Source: Candidatus Jettenia sp. AMX2
Lineage (GTDB): Bacteria; Planctomycetota; Brocadiia; Brocadiales; Brocadiaceae
DNA length: 64,000 bases
NCBI GenBank assembly: GCA_030583665.1
Contig: CP129469.1
Coordinates: 3,029,043 to 3,093,042 of the forward strand
Direction of reading: 5' to 3'
Every line of letters starts with the position of its first letter. The stretch's first letter is position 1. Under the pieces are notes generated by a model. That model was given only the letters and a program-made list of their open reading frames with translations, searched no databases and was not told the DNA's origin. A program made the translations under genes and the position numbers. Of the stretch, positions 24,063-32,642 are shown piece by piece.

Positions 24063-25193
24063 ATGAGTGTTATGAGAAATTCAATCAAGACGTTTCATCC
24101 TGCTTACTTTGCGATGGTAATGTCGACAGGTATTATTTCAATAGCTTCAAATCTTCTGGGATTTACAAGCATTGGATACGGGCTCTTTTACCTGAATATT
24201 GTTGCTTACGCTATTGTTTTATCATTGCAATTACTCCGGATAAAAATGTTTTGGAGTAATTTCTATAATGACTTTTCAAATCCCAATCTAAGTCTTGTCT
24301 TCTTTACAACCGTTGCAGCAACGAATGTATTAGGGGCTCAGTTTGTGACGGTGGCCAATCAGATAGCAGTCGCAAAAATACTTTGGTATTTTGGCATATT
24401 TTTATGGACCCTTGTTTCCCTGTCTGCATTTAGTGTGCTTTTTATAAAATGTGAACAAAGGATTGAAGTCTCGCTGCATGGCGGCTGGTTGATAGCTACA
24501 GTTGGAACGCAATCTGTTGCGGTTCTGGGGGCAGTACTTGCGCCAACATTTGGAACATATGACACCCTTGCAATGTTCTTATCTTTTGCATGGTGGATGA
24601 TTGGCTCATTTCTCTATATGGTACTGATTACGCTCATAATTCACCGATTAATATTCTTTAAGGTATCCCCTGATGCACTGATACCTCCTTACTGGATAAA
24701 TATGGGGGCACTCGCCATAACAACCCTCGCAGGTGCCGTATTATGCCTGAATATTCCTCGTGTAGAAGGGCCTTACGCCGATTTCCTGGGGTTTACGAAG
24801 GGATTTACCCTGTTTTTCTGGTCGTTTGGTACCTGGTGGATACCATTTTTAATAATTCTCGGTATATGGAAATATGTTATCAACAGAACAAAGTTTAAAT
24901 ATTCTCCACTTTACTGGGGGATGGTCTTCCCTTTAGGTATGTATACAGCCTGTACCTTCAGGCTTTCGCAGGCCATACAAATTCCATTTCTTGCTAATAT
25001 ATCTAAATATTTTATATATGCCGCATATCTTGCTTGGGCGTTTATATTTATCAATATGATTCGCTCAATGGTAAATGCTATGCTTGCAAAAGAAGTCGCT
25101 GCGCCAAAACAGATACAAACCCAAGAAGTACCTAAGATAAAGGAGGGAACAATTAGCCAGCATCAGGTTCATACTACCGTTGTAAAAAGCTAA
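24063..25193 (+). CDS. TDT-family (TehA/Mae1/SLAC1-like) ten-helix transporter
   Basis: The 376-residue protein has about ten membrane helices and starts with FHPAYFAMVMSTGIISIAS, the hallmark first helix of the tellurite-resistance/dicarboxylate transporter family. Each helical hairpin is present (FAWWMIGSFLYMVLI, GFTLFFWSFGTWWIPFLIILGIW and so on). The C-terminal 35 residues are hydrophilic. Members carry C4-dicarboxylates, sulfite or anions such as nitrate/chloride. Position 410 bp upstream of two nitrite/formate channels hints at anion transport, which is inference only. Confidence 0.85.
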   Translation: MSVMRNSIKTFHPAYFAMVMSTGIISIASNLLGFTSIGYGLFYLNIVAYAIVLSLQLLRIKMFWSNFYNDFSNPNLSLVFFTTVAATNVLGAQFVTVANQIAVAKILWYFGIFLWTLVSLSAFSVLFIKCEQRIEVSLHGGWLIATVGTQSVAVLGAVLAPTFGTYDTLAMFLSFAWWMIGSFLYMVLITLIIHRLIFFKVSPDALIPPYWINMGALAITTLAGAVLCLNIPRVEGPYADFLGFTKGFTLFFWSFGTWWIPFLIILGIWKYVINRTKFKYSPLYWGMVFPLGMYTACTFRLSQAIQIPFLANISKYFIYAAYLAWAFIFINMIRSMVNAMLAKEVAAPKQIQTQEVPKIKEGTISQHQVHTTVVKS

Positions 25194-25603
25194 ACCTTTA
25201 ACGGGTACCATAATGGTAAAAATGGGATTTTAACAGAAGGAGGATAATATACGGATAAAACCTAAATATTTACAATTTTGGTTTTTTAAAGGCAAAGGGC
25301 ATTTAAATATATCGGTTATGATTTAAAAAGGTCAATAGGTAAATTTGTTTATTTAATATTCAGTATAAATAAATTTTTCATATTTAATGTAGCGCTTCAT
25401 TAAACATCTACGTTGTTATCGTTATTGCGGGCGACAGCGAAGAGATCTTGAGTTTTTTTAGCATAGATTATTTCGCCACCCAACTCCTCGCAATAATATT
25501 TTTGTGCGTGCATTATTATGAAACGTTGTACTCGTTAATATTATTAAGACTTGTGATAAAAAGTTCGTTTTTAAAATTTAAATAGGTCATAAAGGGGGAG
25601 GTT
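25194..25603. other. Gap with orphan Shine-Dalgarno and a degenerate CATTGCG repeat
   Basis: At 25236-25252 GAAGGAGGATAATAT looks like a strong ribosome site but is followed by ATACGGATAAAACCTAA, with no start codon in range. At 25416-25497 CGTTATTGCGGGC... and ...CTCCTCGCAATAAT form an eroded CATTGCGAGG palindrome. The rest is AT-rich and probably holds the promoter for the FNT genes. Confidence 0.45.
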
Positions 25604-26515
25604 ATGCTTGGTACGCAGGATGGTAGTAATCAGGAATTTGCTATACCAGTCATAGAAGTAGATGCCTATGCACCGGCGAAAATGGCAGATAAAGTGGGAA
25701 TGGTTGGAGTAACGAAATCAAGGCTTAGTAATTTAACACTATTTGCCCTTAGTATTCTTGCCGGTGTTTTTATTGCATTAGGGACACAACTCTGGATGCT
25801 TGTAACCCATACGGCTACTTCTAATTATGGTTTAAATCAATTGGTGGGCGGGATGGCGTTTACTCTTGCCCTGGTACTGATTGTGATTGCAGGTGCAGAG
25901 CTTTTTACAGGAAACTGTCTTATTGCGATGTCTTTCATGGCCAGAAAAATTTCTGGTAAAGACCTCGCCAGGAATTTGATAGTTGCATTTATTGGAAATT
26001 TTATTGGTGCGTTAACACTTGTGTTGTGGATATATAATTCCGGACAGTGGGCAATGAACAATCATCTGTTGGGAGCAAAGATAGTTCTTGCTGCTAACGA
26101 TAAAGTCAACATTCCGTTTGGTGCTGCTTTTTCCAGGGGGGTATTATGCAATGCACTGGTATGTCTGGGAATCTGGTTGTGCTATAGCGCCAGAAGTAAC
26201 CTTGATAAAATATTTGCCCTTATCGGGCCTATCTCGTGTCTTATCGCCTCGGGGTTCGAACATTGTGTTGTCAACATGTGGCTTATTCCCATGGCGATTG
26301 TCCTGAAAGGCAATAGCTCAGTACTTGCGGCGGCAGAAAAGGTAACCGGAGGACAGCCTGATCTTTCAAATCTTACCTTTTTTAAAGGATTTCTGATTGA
26401 CAATATGGTACCTGTAACCCTTGGGAATCTGTTTGGCGGCATTGTGCTTGTTGCAGGGGTGTATTGGTTTGTGTACTTACGACCTGTAAAAAAAGAATTA
26501 AATGAAAGGTACTAA
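25604..26515 (+). CDS. Formate/nitrite transporter family channel (FocA/NirC), first copy
   Basis: This 303-residue pentameric channel subunit has six membrane helices. Family signatures are ELFTGNCLIAM (helix 2 break), the GVLCNALVCLGIWL helix and FEHCVVNMWLIPM. The last carries the conserved pore histidine. These channels conduct formate, nitrite or hydrosulfide. The N-terminal VDAYAPAKMADKVG helix is the cytoplasmic gate. The GGGGGAGG ribosome site is very strong. The second FNT gene starts 2 bp after this stop. In an anammox setting nitrite is the likely cargo (inference). Asn follows Gly in the FTGN motif in both copies. Confidence 0.92.
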   Translation: MLGTQDGSNQEFAIPVIEVDAYAPAKMADKVGMVGVTKSRLSNLTLFALSILAGVFIALGTQLWMLVTHTATSNYGLNQLVGGMAFTLALVLIVIAGAELFTGNCLIAMSFMARKISGKDLARNLIVAFIGNFIGALTLVLWIYNSGQWAMNNHLLGAKIVLAANDKVNIPFGAAFSRGVLCNALVCLGIWLCYSARSNLDKIFALIGPISCLIASGFEHCVVNMWLIPMAIVLKGNSSVLAAAEKVTGGQPDLSNLTFFKGFLIDNMVPVTLGNLFGGIVLVAGVYWFVYLRPVKKELNERY

Positions 26516-26517
26516 AA

Positions 26518-27432
26518 ATGGCAGAGAATACTACTCCAAAACTCACGCAGATTATTGATGCTTACGCACCTCCACAAATTGCCGCAAAGATTGACGACGT
26601 GGCTAGAGTTAAGGCAGAATTAGGCTTTGTAAAAACATTTATACTAAGCATCCTGGCTGGAGTCTACCTTGGTCTTGGTGCACAATTTGCCACGCTGGTA
26701 GTAAGCGATTCATCGCTACATTTTGGACTTACATCGATTATAACCGGTGTTGTTTTTTCCACGGGATTTATGTTAGTTGTTATTGCCGGTTCGGAGCTTT
26801 TTACAGGAAACAACCTAATGATTATGGGTTATATTGGTGGTAGGATTACAAGGCATGAATTGCTTAATAATTGGGTTATCGTATACATCGGTAACTTCGT
26901 GGGCAGTCTTACGATGGTTTTGTGGATGTACCATACACATCAATGGGAATTTTTCCATGATATGGTTGGTGCAAAGGCATTGCTTATTGCAGATAAAAAG
27001 GTAAGTTTATCTTTTAAAGAAGCACTTGCAAGGGGTGTCCTTTGTAATTCAATGGTATGCCTTGCTACCTGGTTATGTTATAGCAGCAGGAGTGTTGCAG
27101 ATAAAATTGTATCGATTGTTTTTCCGATTGGTGGTTTCGTTGCCAGCGGTTTTGAACACTGTATTGCAAACATGTATTTTATTCCAATGGGCGTAGTATT
27201 ACGAAAAAATCCTGAAGTTGTCGCAGCTGCAGAGAAAATGACTGGAAAAACCTTAGATCTTTCCCATCTAACATGGAAAGGTTTTTTCTTAAATAATCTC
27301 ATCCCGGTTACCCTTGGAAACATTGTCGGCGGTGTTATTTTAGTAGGTGTCGTATTTTGGTTTATTTATTTAAGGCCTCAAATCAACCTGTCTTTTAGCG
27401 TAAAGCAGGATTTTTTCCGTGATAATAAGTAG
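26518..27432 (+). CDS. Formate/nitrite transporter family channel (FocA/NirC), second copy
   Basis: The 304-residue paralogue of the gene just upstream has the same six-helix plan and the motifs ELFTGNNLMIMGY, GVLCNSMVCLATWL and FEHCIANMYFIPM with the conserved histidine. The two proteins look clearly related over their whole length but differ at many positions, so the duplication is old and both are probably used. The two genes are 2 bp apart with the ribosome site AAAGGT inside the end of the first. A strong Rho-independent terminator follows at 27463-27509, closing the two-gene operon. Confidence 0.92.
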   Translation: MAENTTPKLTQIIDAYAPPQIAAKIDDVARVKAELGFVKTFILSILAGVYLGLGAQFATLVVSDSSLHFGLTSIITGVVFSTGFMLVVIAGSELFTGNNLMIMGYIGGRITRHELLNNWVIVYIGNFVGSLTMVLWMYHTHQWEFFHDMVGAKALLIADKKVSLSFKEALARGVLCNSMVCLATWLCYSSRSVADKIVSIVFPIGGFVASGFEHCIANMYFIPMGVVLRKNPEVVAAAEKMTGKTLDLSHLTWKGFFLNNLIPVTLGNIVGGVILVGVVFWFIYLRPQINLSFSVKQDFFRDNK

Positions 27433-27462
27433 ATTTTCATATCTTTAAAATAATTGTCTTGA

Positions 27463-27509
27463 AAAAAGCCCGGTATGGAATAAACTATGTTGATGTGCCG
27501 GGCTTTTTC
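27463..27509 (+). terminator. Rho-independent terminator after the FNT operon
   Basis: AAAAAAGCCCGG and CCGGGCTTTTT form an 11-bp GC-rich stem with a loop of about 23 bases, and a T-run ends it. It can act in both directions. Confidence 0.82.
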
Positions 27510-27613
27510 CTGCAATCAACATCCCCCTGTACCGGAGCATGAATGGGTTGGAAAAGAAATATTTTTTGTTCTTGTATTGGTAATAATCTGTTTGAATTGG
27601 ATGAGAAATTAAC

Positions 27614-27964
27614 GTGTTTCTTTTTCTCCTGACGGTTATGTCGCTTGCATCTCTCGTACTATCTGCCGTAAGTTATTTCTTTGCAAAGATAAAAATACTG
27701 TTATTCACCCTTCTTTTATTTTATGCAAGTAACTTTTTCCTTTCCTTTTTCATGTTCTACGATTTTCACCCTATTTTGTTTATTGCAATCATAACAATTT
27801 TCCTTGTCCTTCCTGTCGGCTGCATAATAATCTTTTGCCTTGATACCTGCTATGCACTCTTTTGCACAGACACATCATTTGTTTTTGTAATTGTCTGGCT
27901 GCTCATGCCCGTCTTTTTTGTTATAAACCTTGTTTCATATATTCTTACGATGTCACATGCCTGA
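27614..27964 (+). CDS. Small uncharacterised membrane protein overlapping lpxB
   Basis: This 116-residue, strongly hydrophobic protein has about four membrane helices and no family motif I recognise. It starts with a GTG at 27614. Its last eight bases overlap the lpxB start (ATGCCTGA: lpxB ATG at 27957, this stop TGA at 27962-27964), which supports real translation coupled to lpxB. It could be an accessory protein of lipid A synthesis, or simply an upstream neighbour. Codons are rich in T because of the hydrophobic residues. Confidence 0.6.
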   Translation: MFLFLLTVMSLASLVLSAVSYFFAKIKILLFTLLLFYASNFFLSFFMFYDFHPILFIAIITIFLVLPVGCIIIFCLDTCYALFCTDTSFVFVIVWLLMPVFFVINLVSYILTMSHA

Positions 27965-29123
27965 GATTTACAAAAAACTGTTTATTAGTGCCGGTGAGTC
28001 TTCCGGGGATATTCATGGTGCAAACCTCATGGATCAGATACAGAAAAGAAATCCTCAGGTGGAATTTTACGGGCTCGGGAAAGAAAACATGAAGAAGACC
28101 GGCTTGCTTAGTATTTACGATATGTCAAAAAGTTCCGTAATGTGGCTTCATGTCCTGAAAGAATTATCCGTCTTTTTAAAGATGAAAAGAGCATGCGTAC
28201 GTTTCTTCACGGAGGAAAAGCCATGTGCAGTCATTCTCATTGATTATTGTGGTTTCAACTTTCAGCTAGCCAGGGCAGCCAAAAAATGCGGAATTCCGGT
28301 AATCTACTATATTAGTCCGCAAATATGGGCACACGGGCCGTGGCGTGTAAAGAAGATGAAGAAGCTGGTAGATAAAGTGATTGCTATTTATCCCTTTGAG
28401 AAACACTTTTATGAAAGGGCAGGCATTCCCGCTGTTTATGTAGGTCACCCCTTATTTGATGAAATTGGCAAGGCTGGCTTAAAGGAAAACCTTGTTTCAG
28501 AATTGAAAGAACAGGGAGGTGAAGATATCATTTCCCTTATCCCTGGCAGCCGGCAGCAGGAGATTGTCCGGGTATTACCATTACTCCTGCAAGCCGCACC
28601 TATAATAAAGCAGGCAGTCCCTTCTTCTCAATTCCTTATTTCCTGCAGTAATGAACAAAATTTTGGTCTTATTGAAAAAATCACTGCAGGATCAGGGGTT
28701 TCCTGTAAAATCATTACAGGGAATATTCATGAGATAATTAAGGCATCCAGACTCTGCATCGCAGGAGCTGGCACTGTTACCTTACAAATTGCTTATTATC
28801 ACAAACCGATGATTATTGTTTACAGGATATCACCTTTTGCCTATTTTATAGCCAGCCCGTTTCTTATTACCCCTTATATTGGGCTGGTAAACAAACTTGC
28901 CAACAAAATGATCGTACCGGAACTCCTGATATATCGGAAAAATTATAAATGGATTGCAAACGAAGCCGTACAATTACTCACTGACAGCCGTAAGAGGCAT
29001 ACATGCATTCAGGAATTGTCAGCGCTTATGGAAGCAATTGGAAAACCCGGAGCCTCCGCTCATGCGGCAGATGAGGTATTGAAGGAATTGCATTTGATAG
29101 AGCCTCCAATACGAAAAAGTTGA
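27957..29123 (+). CDS. lpxB: Lipid-A-disaccharide synthase
   Basis: This 388-residue GT19 glycosyltransferase joins UDP-2,3-diacylglucosamine with lipid X in lipid A synthesis at the inner face of the membrane. It has the N-terminal SAGESSGDIHGANLM (about residues 10-24), FYGLGKENMKKTG, YYISPQIWAHGPWRVKKM (the W/RxK membrane-binding part) and the donor-binding LIPGSRQQEI near 195-204. Start ATG 27957 was preferred over TTG 27930 because it overlaps the upstream stop and removes an odd N-terminus. Together with kdsD it shows a Gram-negative-type LPS outer membrane. Confidence 0.93.
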   Translation: MPEIYKKLFISAGESSGDIHGANLMDQIQKRNPQVEFYGLGKENMKKTGLLSIYDMSKSSVMWLHVLKELSVFLKMKRACVRFFTEEKPCAVILIDYCGFNFQLARAAKKCGIPVIYYISPQIWAHGPWRVKKMKKLVDKVIAIYPFEKHFYERAGIPAVYVGHPLFDEIGKAGLKENLVSELKEQGGEDIISLIPGSRQQEIVRVLPLLLQAAPIIKQAVPSSQFLISCSNEQNFGLIEKITAGSGVSCKIITGNIHEIIKASRLCIAGAGTVTLQIAYYHKPMIIVYRISPFAYFIASPFLITPYIGLVNKLANKMIVPELLIYRKNYKWIANEAVQLLTDSRKRHTCIQELSALMEAIGKPGASAHAADEVLKELHLIEPPIRKS

Positions 29124-29352
29124 ATGAGAAATGTTAGGAAGTGATTGCAGAAGAGAAGTTATTCGGATAAAGAGAAATCAATCATTGATAATGACTAACC
29201 CGAACGAATCAGAAGAGTGCCAAAAGTTGGGCAGTATTAAAGCCTTCTCCAATTTCCAGTACCTCTGAGGCGTTATAATTTCTGTTTTTGTCAGATAAAA
29301 ACAGATAAAAAAGGGATTTAATCAAATTATTGTTTTGACGACGGTGTACACC

Positions 29353-30156
29353 TCAGTCTTTTCCAAACACGTCATCCCGAATTTTAATAAGTTCTGCAGC
29401 AATGCTGATTGCTATCTCGGCGGGGTTGTTTTTGCCAAAAGGTAAACCCACCGGACAGCGAAGTTTTGATAAAAGCTCCGCAGAAATACCCGATTTTTGT
29501 AATTCACTTTTGAGGTGAGCTGCCTTTCTTTCGCTGCCAATAACACCAAAGTACGGGGCATTCGGATATTTGCTAAAAGCTTTCTGTAATATCGGAATAT
29601 CTGTCGCATGCCCTTTTGTTACAACTACAAAAAACGTTTTTTCTCCAAAATGTTCCCGGGCATCATCGAAATCATATCCCTGTACCGGCAAAAGTCTTTG
29701 TGAATAGGGTAAACGGTCAAGCCATTCCTTACGCGGGTCTACACAAACCACATCACAATCCAGTGTTACCAAGATCCGGATCAGGGCTTGCCCTACATGG
29801 CCGGCGCCAAAGACTGCAATAATCCAGGACTGGCTAATGTACGTCTCAAACAAAAGCTGCGCTTCCCCTCCACAGGTCATTCCTATATCCCGCTTCAGGT
29901 TCCAGGTAACAATCTCCGGGGTTGCCGTTTGTGAAGACAAAAGGCTTGTGTGAAGTAATTTCTGCGCATAAGAGACGGCTGATGCTTCAAGCTTGCCCCC
30001 TCCGACGGTACCGCAGTCAAGTCCCCGGGGTGTCACAATGGCCTTGGCGCCAGGGTCCTGCGGGACATGACCCCGTGTGGATAACAGTGTCACCACTACA
30101 AAGGGACTTTTGGAATTTGTGAGATCCAGCATTCTGGATAGTATCTGGCCGTTCAT
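29353..30156 (-). CDS. xdhC: XdhC/CoxI-family molybdenum-cofactor insertion protein
   Basis: This 267-residue protein has the XdhC N-terminal domain (LLSTRGHVPQDPGAKAIV, then GTVGGGKLEA) and a C-terminal Rossmann domain with the dinucleotide motif AVFGAGHVGQALIRIL near 115. A LRCPVGLPFGKNNPAEIAIS end (about 230-250) is diagnostic. XdhC binds Moco, promotes its sulfuration and loads it into xanthine dehydrogenase. It is last of a three-gene operon on the minus strand, overlapping the XdhB gene by 4 bp, so it is translationally coupled. Confidence 0.92.
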   Translation of the reverse strand: MNGQILSRMLDLTNSKSPFVVVTLLSTRGHVPQDPGAKAIVTPRGLDCGTVGGGKLEASAVSYAQKLLHTSLLSSQTATPEIVTWNLKRDIGMTCGGEAQLLFETYISQSWIIAVFGAGHVGQALIRILVTLDCDVVCVDPRKEWLDRLPYSQRLLPVQGYDFDDAREHFGEKTFFVVVTKGHATDIPILQKAFSKYPNAPYFGVIGSERKAAHLKSELQKSGISAELLSKLRCPVGLPFGKNNPAEIAISIAAELIKIRDDVFGKD

Positions 30157-32642
30157 TCTTTTCTCTCTTTTTTCTTAAAATTCTCAAAAAAGAGAAATTC
30201 ATCAGGTTGAATAAGGCGAAGGATGCTTTCTGATGTTGCAGGGATATTAAGTTGCGGAAATGAGTTTTTGTATCCCGGCAGGAAGGTAAGAGCATGTTTA
30301 ATGGCCGTCCACACGCTTATGGACAACAAAAGAGGCGGTTCTCCGGCGGCCTTTGTTCCCCGGATATTTACACGGTTTTCGTTATTCGGCATAAGGTTTA
30401 TGTTGAATATACGGGGTGCATCCTGAACGACTGGTATTTTATAGGTAGCAGGTGAGTTTGACAAAAGAAGTCCTTTGTGGGAATAACAGAGATTTTCTGT
30501 TGTGAGCCATCCCATACCCTGAATAAATCCACCGGTAATTTGTCCGATATCCAGCGCTTCGTTTACCAGCCGGCCGAGATCCATCAGGATATCTGTCCTC
30601 AAAACCTTGATAGCGCCTGTATCACGGTCAATCGATACCTCAGAGGCGGCAACTCCCTGAGTATAATATAGAAATCTATGGTCTTCCCCCGATGCTTTAT
30701 GAAAGGAAATATCGGGGAATTTATAAAATCCATATTCAGAAAGAGATATTCGCTGGTAGTATGCCTCCTGTACAAGCGATGAAAAGGGAATTTTCTTTTC
30801 AGGACGTGTGCGGTGATATACAGAAGAGTCTGAGAAAATAACATCAGAAAAAACGGCCTTTCCGCTCTCCCATGAAGTCTGAAAATTCGGGTCATTTTCC
30901 GGCAGGCAGGCAGACCGGACGTTGATCTCTTCTTCTTTTCCCGGGTCTACCGTATGGGAAGCCCATTTTGACTCCGGAATGTCCGAAAGTTTTCGGTAAA
31001 GATCACTTAAACGGGATTTAATCCTGCGGGCAGCGATTACGGCAGCGGCGCCGTTAAGGTCTGTTCCGCTGGATGCCGCGGTAGGAGACGTATTTGCATT
31101 TTTTTCGGTTGAGGTCGGCATCATAACTACCTTATTCCGCGGCAGGCCAAACTCCTCAGCAACCAGTTGTGCAATCCTCGCATTTACTCCCTGCCCCATT
31201 TCGGTTGCACCTGTTGAGACCTGAAGAGTACCATCCCTGTGGACAAGGACTAACGCATTTGCCTGATTAAGAAACCTTGCAGTATAGGCAATTCCAAATT
31301 TTACTGCTGTCAGTGACAGTCCGCGAAGGTATTTAATGTGTTCTGATTTAAGGGCATTTCCGTTATACTTTTGAATTTCTTTCTTCCGCCGGTAATAACC
31401 ACAGGATTTCTCGAGTCTGTTAAAAAGTTCCGGGAGACAATTGTTTTCCACTTTTTGTCCGTAAGGGGTAATGTCACGCCCTTCAGAACCTGAATATACA
31501 TTGAGTTTCCGGATTTCAAGCGCATCTTTTTTTAAATAATGTGCAATTTCCTCAATAACATTCTCAATTGCCGCCACACCTTTTGGACCGCCAAACCCCC
31601 TGAATGCGGTATGGGGGTGAAAATTCGTTTTACAGACCTGGCCGGTAGCCCTGAAATGGGGAATAAAATATGCATTATCACAATGAAGCATCGCCCGTTC
31701 CATGATTGATGTTGAGAGATCGGCATAGGCTCCGCCATCTGAAAAAAGTGCGAATTCAGCAGCAAGGATGCGCCCGTCTGAATCAAAACCTGCACGGTAG
31801 TCGATTTCAAATGGATTTCGTTTTCCGGTCATTATCATGTCGTCGTCCTTTGTGAGAGCGATTCGTGCAGGACGTTTCAGTTTGCGGGCAACCAATGAAG
31901 CATAAGCTGCAAAGGGGACGGCCTGAGATTCTTTTCCGCCAAAAGCGCCCCCCATCCGTTTTACTATACAGACAACTTTTGAATAAGGCAGGCCCACAGC
32001 GCTGGCGGCAACATGCTGAACCTCTGCCGGATGTTGTGATGATGAATGTATTTCAATCTGGTCATTTTCAAGAGGATAGACAATGCAAGACTGGCTTTCC
32101 AGGTAAAAGTGGTCTGCGCCCTGAATGACCAAATGTCCCGAGATTGTATGAGGTGCCATGGCAAGGGCCTTTTTCACATTTCCCCGTGAGATAATCCGGA
32201 CATTTCCGATAAATGATCTGTGTTGCCTTGCCTCCCTGATAGAAAGTATAGGTTCAAGAGACTGGCAGGAAATGACCACCAGATTACGTGCCATTCGGGC
32301 AGCCTCCCGTGTTTCTGCGGCTATCAATAAAATTGCCTCACCTGCAAATCGAACAATGCCATCAGCTAAAAGCGGCTGATCTTTAATAATAGTGCCCCAT
32401 ACATTATTGCATAAATCCTTCGCAGAGAAAATACCTAACACACCGGGGACCTTAAGCGATTTTCTGGTATTAATTTTTTTAATCAGGGCATGAGGTTCAG
32501 TGCTGTAAACGATTTCAACAAAAACCTCATTCTTTTGAAAGGCACGATCACTGATATATTCACTTTCGCCTGTAACGTGGGTATGGGCAGAATCATGCGG
32601 AAGATTTCGGGATGATACAACTGATTTTTTCATGTTTCGCAA
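30153..32642 (-). CDS. xdhB: Xanthine dehydrogenase-type molybdopterin-binding large subunit
   Basis: This 829-residue subunit of the xanthine oxidase family has an N-terminal aldehyde-oxidase/hammerhead domain and molybdopterin-binding domains. GGAFGGKE lies near 231-238, TAFRGFGGPKG near 335-345 and ATEMGQGVNARI near 465-476. GTKAAGEPP near 770 holds the catalytic glutamate. It hydroxylates purines or aldehydes at Mo; which substrate is unresolved. The length and partner layout (FeS-FAD subunit plus Moco subunit) match XdhA/XdhB of heterodimeric bacterial enzymes. It overlaps the upstream subunit by 13 bp. Confidence 0.92.
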   Translation of the reverse strand: MRNMKKSVVSSRNLPHDSAHTHVTGESEYISDRAFQKNEVFVEIVYSTEPHALIKKINTRKSLKVPGVLGIFSAKDLCNNVWGTIIKDQPLLADGIVRFAGEAILLIAAETREAARMARNLVVISCQSLEPILSIREARQHRSFIGNVRIISRGNVKKALAMAPHTISGHLVIQGADHFYLESQSCIVYPLENDQIEIHSSSQHPAEVQHVAASAVGLPYSKVVCIVKRMGGAFGGKESQAVPFAAYASLVARKLKRPARIALTKDDDMIMTGKRNPFEIDYRAGFDSDGRILAAEFALFSDGGAYADLSTSIMERAMLHCDNAYFIPHFRATGQVCKTNFHPHTAFRGFGGPKGVAAIENVIEEIAHYLKKDALEIRKLNVYSGSEGRDITPYGQKVENNCLPELFNRLEKSCGYYRRKKEIQKYNGNALKSEHIKYLRGLSLTAVKFGIAYTARFLNQANALVLVHRDGTLQVSTGATEMGQGVNARIAQLVAEEFGLPRNKVVMMPTSTEKNANTSPTAASSGTDLNGAAAVIAARRIKSRLSDLYRKLSDIPESKWASHTVDPGKEEEINVRSACLPENDPNFQTSWESGKAVFSDVIFSDSSVYHRTRPEKKIPFSSLVQEAYYQRISLSEYGFYKFPDISFHKASGEDHRFLYYTQGVAASEVSIDRDTGAIKVLRTDILMDLGRLVNEALDIGQITGGFIQGMGWLTTENLCYSHKGLLLSNSPATYKIPVVQDAPRIFNINLMPNNENRVNIRGTKAAGEPPLLLSISVWTAIKHALTFLPGYKNSFPQLNIPATSESILRLIQPDEFLFFENFKKKERKE

